DNA of 11,051 bases from an uncultured Parabacteroides sp. (lineage in GTDB: Bacteria; Bacteroidota; Bacteroidia; Bacteroidales; Tannerellaceae): contig CAMTPG010000062.1 in the NCBI GenBank assembly GCA_947074335.1, positions 1 to 11,051 on the forward strand. Direction: 5' to 3'. Position numbers and translations under genes: made by a program. Position 1 is the first letter of the stretch. Each line of letters opens with the position of its first letter. Shown here piece by piece: positions 1 to 6,845 of the stretch. The notes below the pieces were generated by a model. It worked only from the letters and a program-made list of their open reading frames with translations. It did not search any database and was not told where the DNA came from.

Positions 1-599
1 TCGGGCAATTGCTCTTCCATCGCCTTCATGCTCATTAGCGAAAGAACGGGATGCGGTTCATCTTCAATAAATATTTTCACATAATCTTTGAGTCCTTCGA
101 TATAAAGAATCTTTTTCAGCTCCACCTGAATCAGTTTATATTCGGTTTTGATAAAGATCGATTCAATATTTTGTTTTGTTGCGGCAGGAGCGGAGAGAGG
201 CTCTTTTTCTTTTTCGGGCGATTGCTGATTTTGTTTTACCAATTCGTACCATTGCAAAGCCTTCTGTGCTGATTTTAGAAAATCCGGATAATTAATCGGT
301 TTGAGTAAATAATCGAGTGCATTTACTTTATAACTATCCAGCGCATACTGGCTGAAAGCGGTGGTAAAAATAATACGTGTATCGGTTTCGAGGATGCGCG
401 AAAATTCCATGCCGTTAAGTTCGGGCATTTGTATATCAAGAAAAAGCAGATCAACCGGATTGGTATTCAATTCGGATAAGGCATTGAGTGCACTGTTGTA
501 TGTTCCTTTTAATTCAAGAAAAGGAGTTTTATTTACATAATTTTCCAACAGTTTTACCGCCAATGGTTCATCATCGATAATGGCACAGGTTAATTGCAT
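1..599 (-). CDS. LytTR-family response regulator (LytR/AlgR type), 3' end cut by the window edge
   Basis: Cytoplasmic transcription regulator expected to be phosphorylated by the kinase encoded just upstream (30-base gap). I translated the 199 visible codons. A receiver domain spans about residues 2-118, with the acidic pocket in IIDDEP (D9, D10), phospho-acceptor D55 in LFLDIQMP, conserved TT at 79-80 and K100 in LLKP. A Gln/Glu/Lys/Pro-rich linker covers about 120-142. The LytTR DNA-binding domain begins near 146 (IFIKTEYKLIQVEL, then ILYIEGLKDYVKI) and runs off the window, so perhaps 40-50 residues are missing. The start is the ATG at 599, which places IIDDEP at the usual distance from the N-terminus. 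Family knowledge: LytTR domains bind pairs of roughly 9-bp direct repeats spaced about 21-22 bp apart. Target genes cannot be read from the protein; the repeat array at 1812-1912 and the efflux operon are the nearest candidates. Confidence 0.95.
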   Translation of the reverse strand, partial: MQLTCAIIDDEPLAVKLLENYVNKTPFLELKGTYNSALNALSELNTNPVDLLFLDIQMPELNGMEFSRILETDTRIIFTTAFSQYALDSYKVNALDYLLKPINYPDFLKSAQKALQWYELVKQNQQSPEKEKEPLSAPAATKQNIESIFIKTEYKLIQVELKKILYIEGLKDYVKIFIEDEPHPVLSLMSMKAMEEQLP

Positions 600-629
600 A
601 ACATAAATGGTTTTAATCGTCAATCAAAT

Positions 630-1685
630 TCAGGTCTGGATTTCGAGCAGACTTACAAATTCATCTCCTTTCAGTTCGTGAGTAAAGATATATCTCCCCG
701 GATAAATAAGATCTAACCTGCGATGCAAATTTTGCAAACCGATGCCCGATCCACTCTTATCCTGTTGTAAATCTTTCGGAAAATAGCTGTTACAAATTAA
801 ACAGATGATGCGCTTATTTTCTTGTCGGATATCAATATCAATAAAAGAAACTTTATTATTACTTACTCCATGCTTAAACGCATTTTCGATCAATGAGATA
901 AAAAGAAGCGGAGCTATTTGTGTGCCCGGTGTGGTTTCATCAATCGAGAAATGCAATTCCACATGTTGCGGCAATCGGATACGCATTAATTCCACATAAT
1001 TCCGGATAAAATTAAATTCTTTTTCGAGCGGAACAAGCGGCTGACTGCTTTCGTAAAGTACATAACGAAGCAGATTGCTCAGTTCGTGTACAGATTCCTG
1101 TGCATCATCCGGATTTACGGCAATAAGACTATAAATATTGTTTAATGTATTAAATAGAAAATGCGGATTCAGCTGACTTTTCAAATTTTGTAGTTCGGCT
1201 TCTGCGCGACTCTTTTCCAAATCCCGCCGATCGCTTTCTACTTTAAACCAGCCGGCAGTCATTTTAATAGCAACACTAAGTCCGGCCACCAGATAATAAA
1301 GCAGAATATTAACAATAATAAATCCGATCACCATCGTTAAAGGCGGATGATGTTCATCGGGTGGTGGAGGCGAAAGTACAGGCATCAGAAAATGTACCGT
1401 ACCCATTGCAATAACAACTAAAACAGCATTGGCCAGCAAAAAATGTAGCACATGTTTTTTAAAAAGAAAACGATCAATCAGTACAAAGAAATTGACATAG
1501 AAAACGAACATCATGGAAAGAGGAACCAGAATAGCACGGATATAACTTTTAAAATCCAGATATACTTTTTCTTGTCCGGTGAAAAAGAAGGGTACTCCTA
1601 AAATGATACACCATCCGATGATATGCATAAAAGGAATTAATCTTTTATAAGAGGAGGTCAATTTCATTGAAAAAATCGTATTCAT
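630..1685 (-). CDS. LytS/YehU-type sensor histidine kinase (His_kinase family, 4 TM)
   Basis: Inner-membrane sensor kinase, 351 residues from the first ATG. Four hydrophobic segments lie at about 18-36, 50-70, 78-100 and 117-140. A coiled-coil-like charged stretch (150-170) leads to the H-box LNPHFLFNTLNN, with likely phospho-histidine H175. An N-box follows (ENAFKHG, 267-273) and a G-box (GSGIGLQNL, 312-320). This layout is that of the His_kinase (PF06580) family that pairs with LytTR regulators, and one is encoded directly downstream. With N-terminus inside, the loop between TM3 and TM4 (about 101-116) faces the periplasm and is Pro/His-rich (PPPPDEHHPP). There is no separate ligand-binding domain, so sensing is probably by the membrane part. 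The start is uncertain: a TAnnTTTG box ends only 8 bases before this ATG, so the in-frame ATG at 1667 (MKLTSS) may be the true start, giving 345 residues. The signal is unknown. Confidence 0.93.
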   Translation of the reverse strand: MNTIFSMKLTSSYKRLIPFMHIIGWCIILGVPFFFTGQEKVYLDFKSYIRAILVPLSMMFVFYVNFFVLIDRFLFKKHVLHFLLANAVLVVIAMGTVHFLMPVLSPPPPDEHHPPLTMVIGFIIVNILLYYLVAGLSVAIKMTAGWFKVESDRRDLEKSRAEAELQNLKSQLNPHFLFNTLNNIYSLIAVNPDDAQESVHELSNLLRYVLYESSQPLVPLEKEFNFIRNYVELMRIRLPQHVELHFSIDETTPGTQIAPLLFISLIENAFKHGVSNNKVSFIDIDIRQENKRIICLICNSYFPKDLQQDKSGSGIGLQNLHRRLDLIYPGRYIFTHELKGDEFVSLLEIQT

Positions 1686-1693
1686 ATTTTTTA

Positions 1694-1701
1694 CAAATAT
1701 A
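1694..1701 (-). promoter_or_regulatory. Possible Bacteroidota -7 promoter box for the kinase/regulator pair
   Basis: The minus strand reads TATATTTG, an exact match to the TAnnTTTG -7 consensus of the Bacteroidota primary sigma factor. I see no convincing TTG -33 box at the expected distance, so support is partial and the surrounding AT-rich sequence makes a chance match plausible. If real, transcription would begin around 1687, almost at the annotated ATG. Confidence 0.4.
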
Positions 1702-1850
1702 AAAATTAATTGATGAGTTCAGTTCACAGATTGAAATTCAATCATCGGATAAAACAATTATAAGAAAATAGTATTTATTTAAGGTATTGAATTTCTGCCA
1801 TCATTCAGAAGATACACTGAAATGAATGTGAAAGCATGATCTGTATTTTT

Positions 1851-1890
1851 AATGCATTGCAGTGTATTTGTAATTACACTGCAATGCATT
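1851..1890. repeat. Perfect 16-bp inverted repeat with 8-base loop
   Basis: Arm 1851-1866 (AATGCATTGCAGTGTA) is the exact reverse complement of 1875-1890, with loop 1867-1874. It is formed by two neighbouring sites of the operator-like array in opposite orientation. Bases following it on the minus strand are A-rich, so it is not an intrinsic terminator for macB transcription. Confidence 0.9.
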
Positions 1891-1894
1891 TCGA

Positions 1895-1912
1895 ATTACA
1901 CTGCAGTGTAAT
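1895..1912. repeat. Perfect 18-bp palindrome
   Basis: ATTACACTGCAGTGTAAT is identical to its own reverse complement. It is the most symmetric member of the operator-like array and resembles the site of a homodimeric DNA-binding protein. Confidence 0.9.
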
Positions 1913-1935
1913 GACTTTTTAATAAATTGAAATCC

Positions 1936-1974
1936 AAAACGGATGGCGATGGATTAATTATCTGTCGCCATCCG
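1936..1974 (-). terminator. Intrinsic terminator-like hairpin after the efflux operon
   Basis: A perfect 10-bp stem (1940-1949 with 1965-1974; CGGATGGCGA and complement) has a 15-base loop. On the minus strand it is followed at once by TTTT (1936-1939), then GGATTT. It begins 46 bases after the stop codon of the permease gene, the last gene of the efflux operon. The U-tract is short and interrupted and the loop is longish, so termination efficiency is uncertain. Confidence 0.6.
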
Positions 1975-2020
1975 CAACTTTGGATATACCGGATTTTATC
2001 CGTTTAATAACAGGATTCTT

Positions 2021-3241
2021 TTATTCGTAGCGAATGGCTTCAATCGGGTCAAGTTGTGCTGCTTTCTTTGCCGGATACCATCCGAAAAATATACCGGTGA
2101 AGGTACATACGGCAAATGAAAGAATTACACTCCAGGGTTGAATATAGGTAGGAAACATAAATACTTTATTTACGATTATAGCCGCTGCTACTCCCAATAA
2201 TACTCCGATTAATCCTCCGGTTACACTGATTAAAACCGATTCGATCAGGAACTGGGCCAGAATATCAATACCCTTGGCGCCGATGCTCATGCGTAATCCG
2301 ATTTCGCGAGTGCGTTCTGTTACCGATACATACATAATATTCATAATGCCGATACCGCCAACCAGCAATGATATTCCGGCTACAGCTGCCAACAGAATTG
2401 TCATCATATCGGAAGTAGATGTTAACATTTCGCTTAACTCCTGCTGACTGCGGATGTTAAAATCATCTTCATCGATCTCACGCAATTTATGATTACGGCG
2501 CAGAATTTCTGAGATTTCATCAATCGCCTGATCGGTATATTCCTCTTTCAGTGCCGAACAGGTAATGCCCTGCAGGTGTGTGATGGCCAGAATTTTCTTC
2601 TGTACCGTAGTAAAAGGAGCAATGATGAAATCATCCTGGTCCATTCCCATGCTGTTGTACCCTTTACTTTCCATTACGCCCACTACGCGGAAAGGCAGTT
2701 TGCCGAAACGGATTACTTTTCCGATCGGATTTGTACCTTCCGGGAAAAGATTATCTACAACGGTCTGACCAATAACACATACTTTGGCTGCAGTCTGCAC
2801 ATCCTGATCGCTAAACATATCGCCGTCGGCTACTTTGTAGCGGCGGATGTCAAGATAATCCGGGCTTACGCCATACACGGTAGTCGGCGCATTATTAGAT
2901 CCGTAAATGGCTTGTCCGCTGCTGTTTACCGTTGGCGATACGCCGGCTACATAACGTGTTTCATCCAGAATATTCTGATAATCATCGAGCTTCAGTGTCT
3001 CCATGGATGAGGCATCCTGACGAACTCCGCCAAACATGCCCTGTCCGGGCTGAATCATGATCATATTCGAACCCATTTCGCTGATTTGCTCCTGAATGCT
3101 TCGTTTCGAGCCTTGTCCGATGGCCAGCATCGTGATTACCGAAGCTACGCCGATAATAATACCCAGCATCGTCAGGAAGCCGCGCATCTTATTATTGGCT
3201 AATGCCCGAAAGGCTATTTTAAAGAGATTTGTTCCGTTCAT
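2021..3241 (-). CDS. MacB-type ABC transporter permease (MacB_PCD + FtsX domains)
   Basis: Inner-membrane half of a MacB-like mechanotransmission ABC transporter, 406 residues. Helix TM1 is at about 20-42 (MLGIIIGVASVITML), followed by a large periplasmic MacB_PCD domain (about 43-275). Three C-terminal helices form the FtsX domain at about 280-305, 327-355 and 370-390. The protein ends in the family-typical AKKAAQLDPIEAIRYE coupling/C-terminal motif, and NNKMRGFLTMLGIIIG near the N-terminus is also characteristic. Unlike E. coli MacB, where ATPase and permease are fused, here the ATPase is a separate protein encoded 36 bases upstream; the split form is common in Bacteroidota. The complex should act as a dimer of each subunit and work with the adaptor and TolC-type channel of the same operon. 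The substrate cannot be inferred: family members export macrolides, lipids, lipoproteins, toxins or peptides. It is the last gene before a terminator-like hairpin. Confidence 0.95.
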   Translation of the reverse strand: MNGTNLFKIAFRALANNKMRGFLTMLGIIIGVASVITMLAIGQGSKRSIQEQISEMGSNMIMIQPGQGMFGGVRQDASSMETLKLDDYQNILDETRYVAGVSPTVNSSGQAIYGSNNAPTTVYGVSPDYLDIRRYKVADGDMFSDQDVQTAAKVCVIGQTVVDNLFPEGTNPIGKVIRFGKLPFRVVGVMESKGYNSMGMDQDDFIIAPFTTVQKKILAITHLQGITCSALKEEYTDQAIDEISEILRRNHKLREIDEDDFNIRSQQELSEMLTSTSDMMTILLAAVAGISLLVGGIGIMNIMYVSVTERTREIGLRMSIGAKGIDILAQFLIESVLISVTGGLIGVLLGVAAAIIVNKVFMFPTYIQPWSVILSFAVCTFTGIFFGWYPAKKAAQLDPIEAIRYE

Positions 3242-3277
3242 CTTTTCTTGTTTTTAAAGGATCTATAGCTGTCGGGA

Positions 3278-4018
3278 TTAATCATCATTCTTTGGCAGTT
3301 TGGCTAAGGCTTCGGCTGCACTGTGAATGTCATGATTTACAGTATCTGTAATGACCTGTCCGTCGCGCAGCAGTATATTGCGACTGCTGTAACGTGCGAT
3401 TTCCGGATTATGCGTTACAAAAATAATCGTTCGCCCTTCGGCATGCAGTTTCTGGAAAAGTACCAGGATCTCGAACGATGTGCGGGTATCCAGGTTTCCG
3501 GTTGCCTCATCGGCCAGAATCACGGCCGGATCATTTACAAGAGCGCGGGCAATAGCCACACGTTGCATCTGTCCGCCCGACATCTGATTGCTTTTATGCA
3601 TCAGCCGATCGCCTAATCCTACTGCAATCAGTGCATTTATTGCTTTTTCTTTGCGTGCCGCAGCACTAAACGACGGATTATACATCAACGGAAGTTCTAC
3701 ATTTTCTATAGCCGTTGTTTTAGGCAGCAGATTATAACTCTGAAATACAAATCCGATTTTGAGATTGCGCAATCTCGCACGTGAATTTTTCCCCATCTTT
3801 CTTACGGAAGTTCCATCCAGATAATATTCGCCGCTGGTAGGCGTGTCCAGACAACCCAATGTGTTAAGCAGCGTACTTTTACCCGATCCGGAAGTACCCA
3901 TGATGGTAACAAACTCGCCTTCGCTGATGGTAAATGAAACGCCACGCAATGCATGTACAATTTCATCGCCCACCTTAAAGTCTCGTCTGATATTATCTAA
4001 TCTGATGATATCTTTCAT
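3278..4018 (-). CDS. MacB/LolD-type ABC transporter ATP-binding protein
   Basis: Cytoplasmic ATPase of 246 residues that should power the adjacent permease. All nucleotide-binding motifs are intact: Walker A GTSGSGKST (41-49), Q-loop Q93 in VFQSYNLLP, ABC signature MSGGQ (146-150), Walker B VILAD with catalytic E171 in ADEATGNLD, and the H-loop H203 in VTHNPEIA. The wording of the signature and of DEATGNLD is that of the MacB/LolD/FtsE branch. The C-terminal tail (about 228-246) is short and hydrophilic. It begins 5 bases after the adaptor gene stops and is followed 36 bases later by the permease, consistent with one operon and translational coupling to the adaptor. Substrate specificity is not readable from this subunit. 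Confidence 0.96.
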   Translation of the reverse strand: MKDIIRLDNIRRDFKVGDEIVHALRGVSFTISEGEFVTIMGTSGSGKSTLLNTLGCLDTPTSGEYYLDGTSVRKMGKNSRARLRNLKIGFVFQSYNLLPKTTAIENVELPLMYNPSFSAAARKEKAINALIAVGLGDRLMHKSNQMSGGQMQRVAIARALVNDPAVILADEATGNLDTRTSFEILVLFQKLHAEGRTIIFVTHNPEIARYSSRNILLRDGQVITDTVNHDIHSAAEALAKLPKNDD

Positions 4019-4023
4019 GCGAT

Positions 4024-5247
4024 TTATTTTTTCCTGTTGTTACTTCCCGGAGGGCCTGGCATAAACGGATTTTTCTCGCCGCTTGGTGCTGCTGCATCAC
4101 CGGCACGAACAGATTCCATATCAACAACAATTTCATCACCTTCCTGAACACCTTCGATCACTTCGATCAAATTGCCGCTGGTTGATCCTACCGATATATA
4201 TTTTGGTTCCAGATTATTGCCATTTTTCACCCAGACCATGCGTTTACCATTGGCTGCATCGGGTTGATTGGGCGAAACAGTATAGTTTATCTGAGTCAGC
4301 ATTTCAGGATCAGGAATGAAGCGCAGTGATTTAGTCGGGATTGTCAGCACATTGTCGCGTTCGAGTGTATAGATCGTTACATTTGCTGTCAGACGCGGTT
4401 TGAGTTTTAAGTCGGGATTATCAGCTGTAATCACTACTTCATAGGTTACAACAGTTGATGAAGAACTGCTAACCGAGCTGCTGCTACTGCTGGCATCGCC
4501 CAGACGAACCTGTTTCACCACGCCGTCGAATTCATCATTCGGAAAGGCATCAACCATAAACGATACACGCTGTCCTTCGTGTACATTACCTATATCGGCT
4601 TCGTCAACATTGGCAATTACCTGCATTTTAGTCAGGTCGGCTGCAATGGTGAACAATGTCGGTGTTTCGAAGCCGGCGGCTACGGTTTGTCCCTCTTCTA
4701 CTGCACGGTTAATAACCACGCCGTCGATCGGGCTGGTGATCGTAGCATATTCCAGGTTTCGGCGAACCTTAACCATAGAAGCCTGACTTTGATCGTAGGC
4801 GGCTTTTGCTTTCTCATAATTGTACGTGGCTGTTTCAAAATCAACTTCGCTGATCAGCTGTTTATCGTACAATTTTTTACTGCGGTTATAGTTCTTTTCC
4901 TGAAATTCGTATTCAGTCTTACTGCTTGCCAGCTGAGCCTGGGCTGAAGCCAGTTCGGCCAGCAGGTTTATTTTATCCATTTCGGCAATCAGCTGACCGG
5001 CTTTTACCACATCATTATAATCGGCATACAGTTTGTCAACAATACCCGAAACCTGTGTACCCACTTCCACTTCAGTTACCGGTTCAACGGTTCCGGTAGC
5101 TGTTACCGAATTGGTAATCGAATTTCGGCCGGCATGTGCTGTGTCCAGTTTAAGATGTTCTTTGGAGGATTTTCCGGCAAAAATCCAGATGCCTGCCACA
5201 ATTACGGCGGCAACCACAACACCAATAATTACTTTTTTCTTTTTCAT
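4024..5247 (-). CDS. MacA-type periplasmic adaptor (HlyD/RND membrane-fusion family)
   Basis: Periplasmic adaptor, 407 residues, linking the inner-membrane transporter to the outer-membrane channel. A single N-terminal anchor helix (about 5-24) has no obvious lipobox. Next come a lipoyl/barrel-sandwich half (about 48-92, with VEVGTQVSGIVDKLYADYNDVVKAG), an alpha-hairpin (about 95-165), the second lipoyl half (ATITSPIDGVVINRAVEEGQTV, 168-190), the beta-barrel region (about 205-300) and a membrane-proximal domain. Residues 253-264 are an almost pure serine run (one Val) inside the beta-barrel region, discussed as a finding. The C-terminus is Pro/Gly-rich (PFMPGPPGSNN) and basic. The leader on the minus strand is strongly A-rich with no Shine-Dalgarno, usual for Bacteroidota. 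A strong stem-loop lies about 46 bases upstream of the start. The downstream ATPase follows by 5 bases. Confidence 0.95.
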   Translation of the reverse strand: MKKKKVIIGVVVAAVIVAGIWIFAGKSSKEHLKLDTAHAGRNSITNSVTATGTVEPVTEVEVGTQVSGIVDKLYADYNDVVKAGQLIAEMDKINLLAELASAQAQLASSKTEYEFQEKNYNRSKKLYDKQLISEVDFETATYNYEKAKAAYDQSQASMVKVRRNLEYATITSPIDGVVINRAVEEGQTVAAGFETPTLFTIAADLTKMQVIANVDEADIGNVHEGQRVSFMVDAFPNDEFDGVVKQVRLGDASSSSSSVSSSSSTVVTYEVVITADNPDLKLKPRLTANVTIYTLERDNVLTIPTKSLRFIPDPEMLTQINYTVSPNQPDAANGKRMVWVKNGNNLEPKYISVGSTSGNLIEVIEGVQEGDEIVVDMESVRAGDAAAPSGEKNPFMPGPPGSNNRKK

Positions 5248-5293
5248 ATCTATTGTTTTTTTATTTCTTTTTTCTTGAATCAGTTGTTTGAAG

Positions 5294-5316
5294 GCCCCTG
5301 TCTCAACGACAGGGGC
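5294..5316 (-). repeat. Strong GC-rich stem-loop between tolC-like and macA-like genes
   Basis: A perfect 9-bp stem (GCCCCTGTC at 5294-5302 with GACAGGGGC at 5308-5316) has a 5-base loop, in the 96-base gap between the outer-membrane channel gene and the adaptor gene. On the minus strand the following bases are A-rich with no T-tract, so this is not a standard intrinsic terminator. It may stabilise the mRNA or set different expression levels for the two genes; this is inference. Confidence 0.75.
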
Positions 5317-5343
5317 TCAATCCTAAGAGAGTGAATTTAGTCA

Positions 5344-6687
5344 TTAGTAGCTTCCCTCAACAGGTTTGTCCTGATAGACATTGAGTAACTGAATACTCAT
5401 TATAGCCATATATTTAGATTGTAATACTTGCTGTTGGGCATTGAGGAAGCTGTTTTTCTCAGTTAGCAATTCCACGGTATTAATCATGCCGAGGTAGAAT
5501 TGCTCCTGAGTTAATCCATAACTTTCGGTTACATAGGCCAGATTCTCAATCGCTGATGTATATTGTGTCTGGGCAGATGTTGCATCCAGATAAATATTTT
5601 CGACAGTACTCAATAAATTCTTTTCGGCATTGATCAGATCCAGCTGGCTGGTCGTTACGGCAAACCGGGCTTTATTGACGGCTGTTTTATTTTCGCGATT
5701 GGTGAAGATCGGAATGCTCAGCGTAACACCTACACTTTCGTTGAACTTATTCCAGATCTGACTGCCAAATGTATAATCGGTACCCGAAAGATGTCCGGTT
5801 CCGATGCCGGCATTCATGGAAAGTGAGGGAATATAACCGGCACGCGCCTTTTTAATTTCCAGTTCGGCCATATCCACACTCAATATGCCGCTTTTAATCG
5901 AAGGCATTACAGCCAGCGAAGTATTGTAAACGGTTTGTTTCGTAGGAAGCGGAGCCAGTACATCGGCTTCGCTCAGTTCGGGCACATAAATGGATATATC
6001 TTCGGTAATATCCAGCTCCAGCAGCTGTTTGAGCTGCAGTTTATAATTGTCGAGGTTAGTATTTGCTACAACAAGTTGATACTTATCGGTACTCAGCTGA
6101 CTTTCCAGTTGGGCGAAATCGACACGCGAGATGGATCCGGCTCTCAATAATTCTTCAGCCCGGTCACGTTGTGCCTGCGATACTTCTACTGTATTTTGGT
6201 TAATTCCCACCGCTTCGGTAGCATATAATACCTGCATATAGGTCTGAATGAGTGCGGTTACAATATCGATTTCGCTTTGTTCGATGTTTAATCCGTCTAC
6301 CTCATTCTGAATCTCCTGTTGTTTGATATTATTCGTCCGGCGGTTTCCGTCGAATATGGTCCAGTTTGCATTCAGCGTATAGTTTCCACTGTAACTGTGA
6401 TTGTTGAGCGCCTCTTTCGAGGGATAATTCACATAACCCTGCGTTACAGAACCGGATAAAGAGGGGAAAAGCTGTGCCTTTGCCTGTTCGGTTGTTTCCT
6501 GGCCGCTCAGAAAGGAGATTTTGCTTTTCTTCACCTGAATATTATTCTCTAACGCATAAGTCAGGCAATCGTTAAGTGTCCACTGTTTCGGTGCATCCGA
6601 TGCGAAGCATTGTCCGCTCCAGCCTACACAGAAAGAAAAAAGGATTAAAGCTATTCGTTTCATATTCGCTTTCATTTCAATTTGCAT
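5344..6687 (-). CDS. TolC-family outer membrane efflux protein
   Basis: Outer-membrane channel subunit of 447 residues from the first ATG, within the usual size for outer membrane efflux proteins. A signal peptide is clear from residue 9 (MKRIALILFSFCVGWSGQCFA), with likely cleavage before SDAPKQW. The mature protein opens with WTLNDCLTYALENNIQVKKSK, typical of the family, and shows two repeats of long amphipathic helices separated by beta segments (first repeat about 35-240, second about 255-440). It should trimerise and dock with the MacA-type adaptor encoded next in the operon. The start is uncertain. Three in-frame ATGs lie at 6687, 6675 and 6663. A well-formed promoter places the presumed transcription start only a few bases before 6687, and the signal peptide begins exactly at the 6663 ATG, so 6663 (439 residues) is my preferred start. 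It is the first gene of the efflux operon. Confidence 0.94.
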   Translation of the reverse strand: MQIEMKANMKRIALILFSFCVGWSGQCFASDAPKQWTLNDCLTYALENNIQVKKSKISFLSGQETTEQAKAQLFPSLSGSVTQGYVNYPSKEALNNHSYSGNYTLNANWTIFDGNRRTNNIKQQEIQNEVDGLNIEQSEIDIVTALIQTYMQVLYATEAVGINQNTVEVSQAQRDRAEELLRAGSISRVDFAQLESQLSTDKYQLVVANTNLDNYKLQLKQLLELDITEDISIYVPELSEADVLAPLPTKQTVYNTSLAVMPSIKSGILSVDMAELEIKKARAGYIPSLSMNAGIGTGHLSGTDYTFGSQIWNKFNESVGVTLSIPIFTNRENKTAVNKARFAVTTSQLDLINAEKNLLSTVENIYLDATSAQTQYTSAIENLAYVTESYGLTQEQFYLGMINTVELLTEKNSFLNAQQQVLQSKYMAIMSIQLLNVYQDKPVEGSY

Positions 6688-6700
6688 CTAATTATGAAAG

Positions 6701-6732
6701 CAAAACTAAAAGAACCTGTGTTCCTATACAAT
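6701..6732 (-). promoter_or_regulatory. Bacteroidota-type promoter of the efflux operon
   Basis: On the minus strand ATTG (6729-6732) is followed by a 20-base spacer and TAGTTTTG (6701-6708). The latter matches the -7 consensus TAnnTTTG exactly and the former supplies the TTG of the -33 box at the expected spacing. Predicted transcription start is about 6694, just upstream of the efflux operon. Position upstream of the first operon gene supports it. Confidence 0.7.
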
Positions 6733-6817
6733 TAAAGTAGAAATAGAGGATTATTTCATCGACGAAGCAGCGGTTTTAATCGATAAAGCGGAAAAAGCCA
6801 TACTGACAAAAAGGCTC

Positions 6818-6845
6818 CGGCTTGTAATTATCGGCTCGTAATTAT
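6818..6845. repeat. 14-bp tandem duplication (13/14 identical)
   Basis: CGGCTTGTAATTAT (6818-6831) is followed without a gap by CGGCTCGTAATTAT (6832-6845), differing by one T/C. It lies in the 265-base intergenic gap 6688-6952, about 85 bp upstream of the -33 box of the efflux promoter. It could be a pair of regulator sites or simply a slippage duplication. The rest of the gap shows only the promoter and weak AT-rich hairpins. Confidence 0.8.

Larger units (their letters stand above)
1812..1912. promoter_or_regulatory. Array of four near-palindromic operator-like sites (core CACTGCAGTG)
   Basis: Four ten-base cores related to CACTGCAGTG occur at 1815-1824 (CACTGAAATG), 1855-1864 (CATTGCAGTG), 1877-1886 (CACTGCAATG) and 1899-1908 (CACTGCAGTG, perfect). 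Centre-to-centre distances are 40, 22 and 22 bp, close to whole turns of the helix, so a bound protein would recur on roughly the same face. The last two sites share an identical 12-base direct repeat (1872-1883 and 1894-1905). None has a T-tract that would make it a minus-strand terminator. The array lies between the end of the efflux operon and the kinase gene, about 130-220 bp upstream of the presumed kinase start. The 22-bp periodicity fits LytTR-type binding, but the dyad symmetry also fits a dimeric repressor. Apart from this array, the terminator at 1936-1974 and the -7 box at 1694-1701, I see nothing in the 335-base gap 1686-2020. Confidence 0.55.

Noticed and set aside
1851..1912. Inverted repeats considered as terminators or as a CRISPR-like array
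   Set aside because: On the minus strand no T-tract follows them, and the units are short, degenerate, in mixed orientation and without spacer-repeat structure. An operator array fits better.
2576..3010. 144-codon plus-strand open frame
   Set aside because: It lies wholly antisense to the well-supported permease gene, shows no domain-like pattern and has no promoter or neighbour on that strand; a shadow frame.
6700..6837. Plus-strand frame reading KVEIEDYFIDEAAVLIDKAEKAIL
   Set aside because: It looks protein-like but has no ATG, GTG or TTG start in a sensible place and overlaps the efflux promoter; judged chance.
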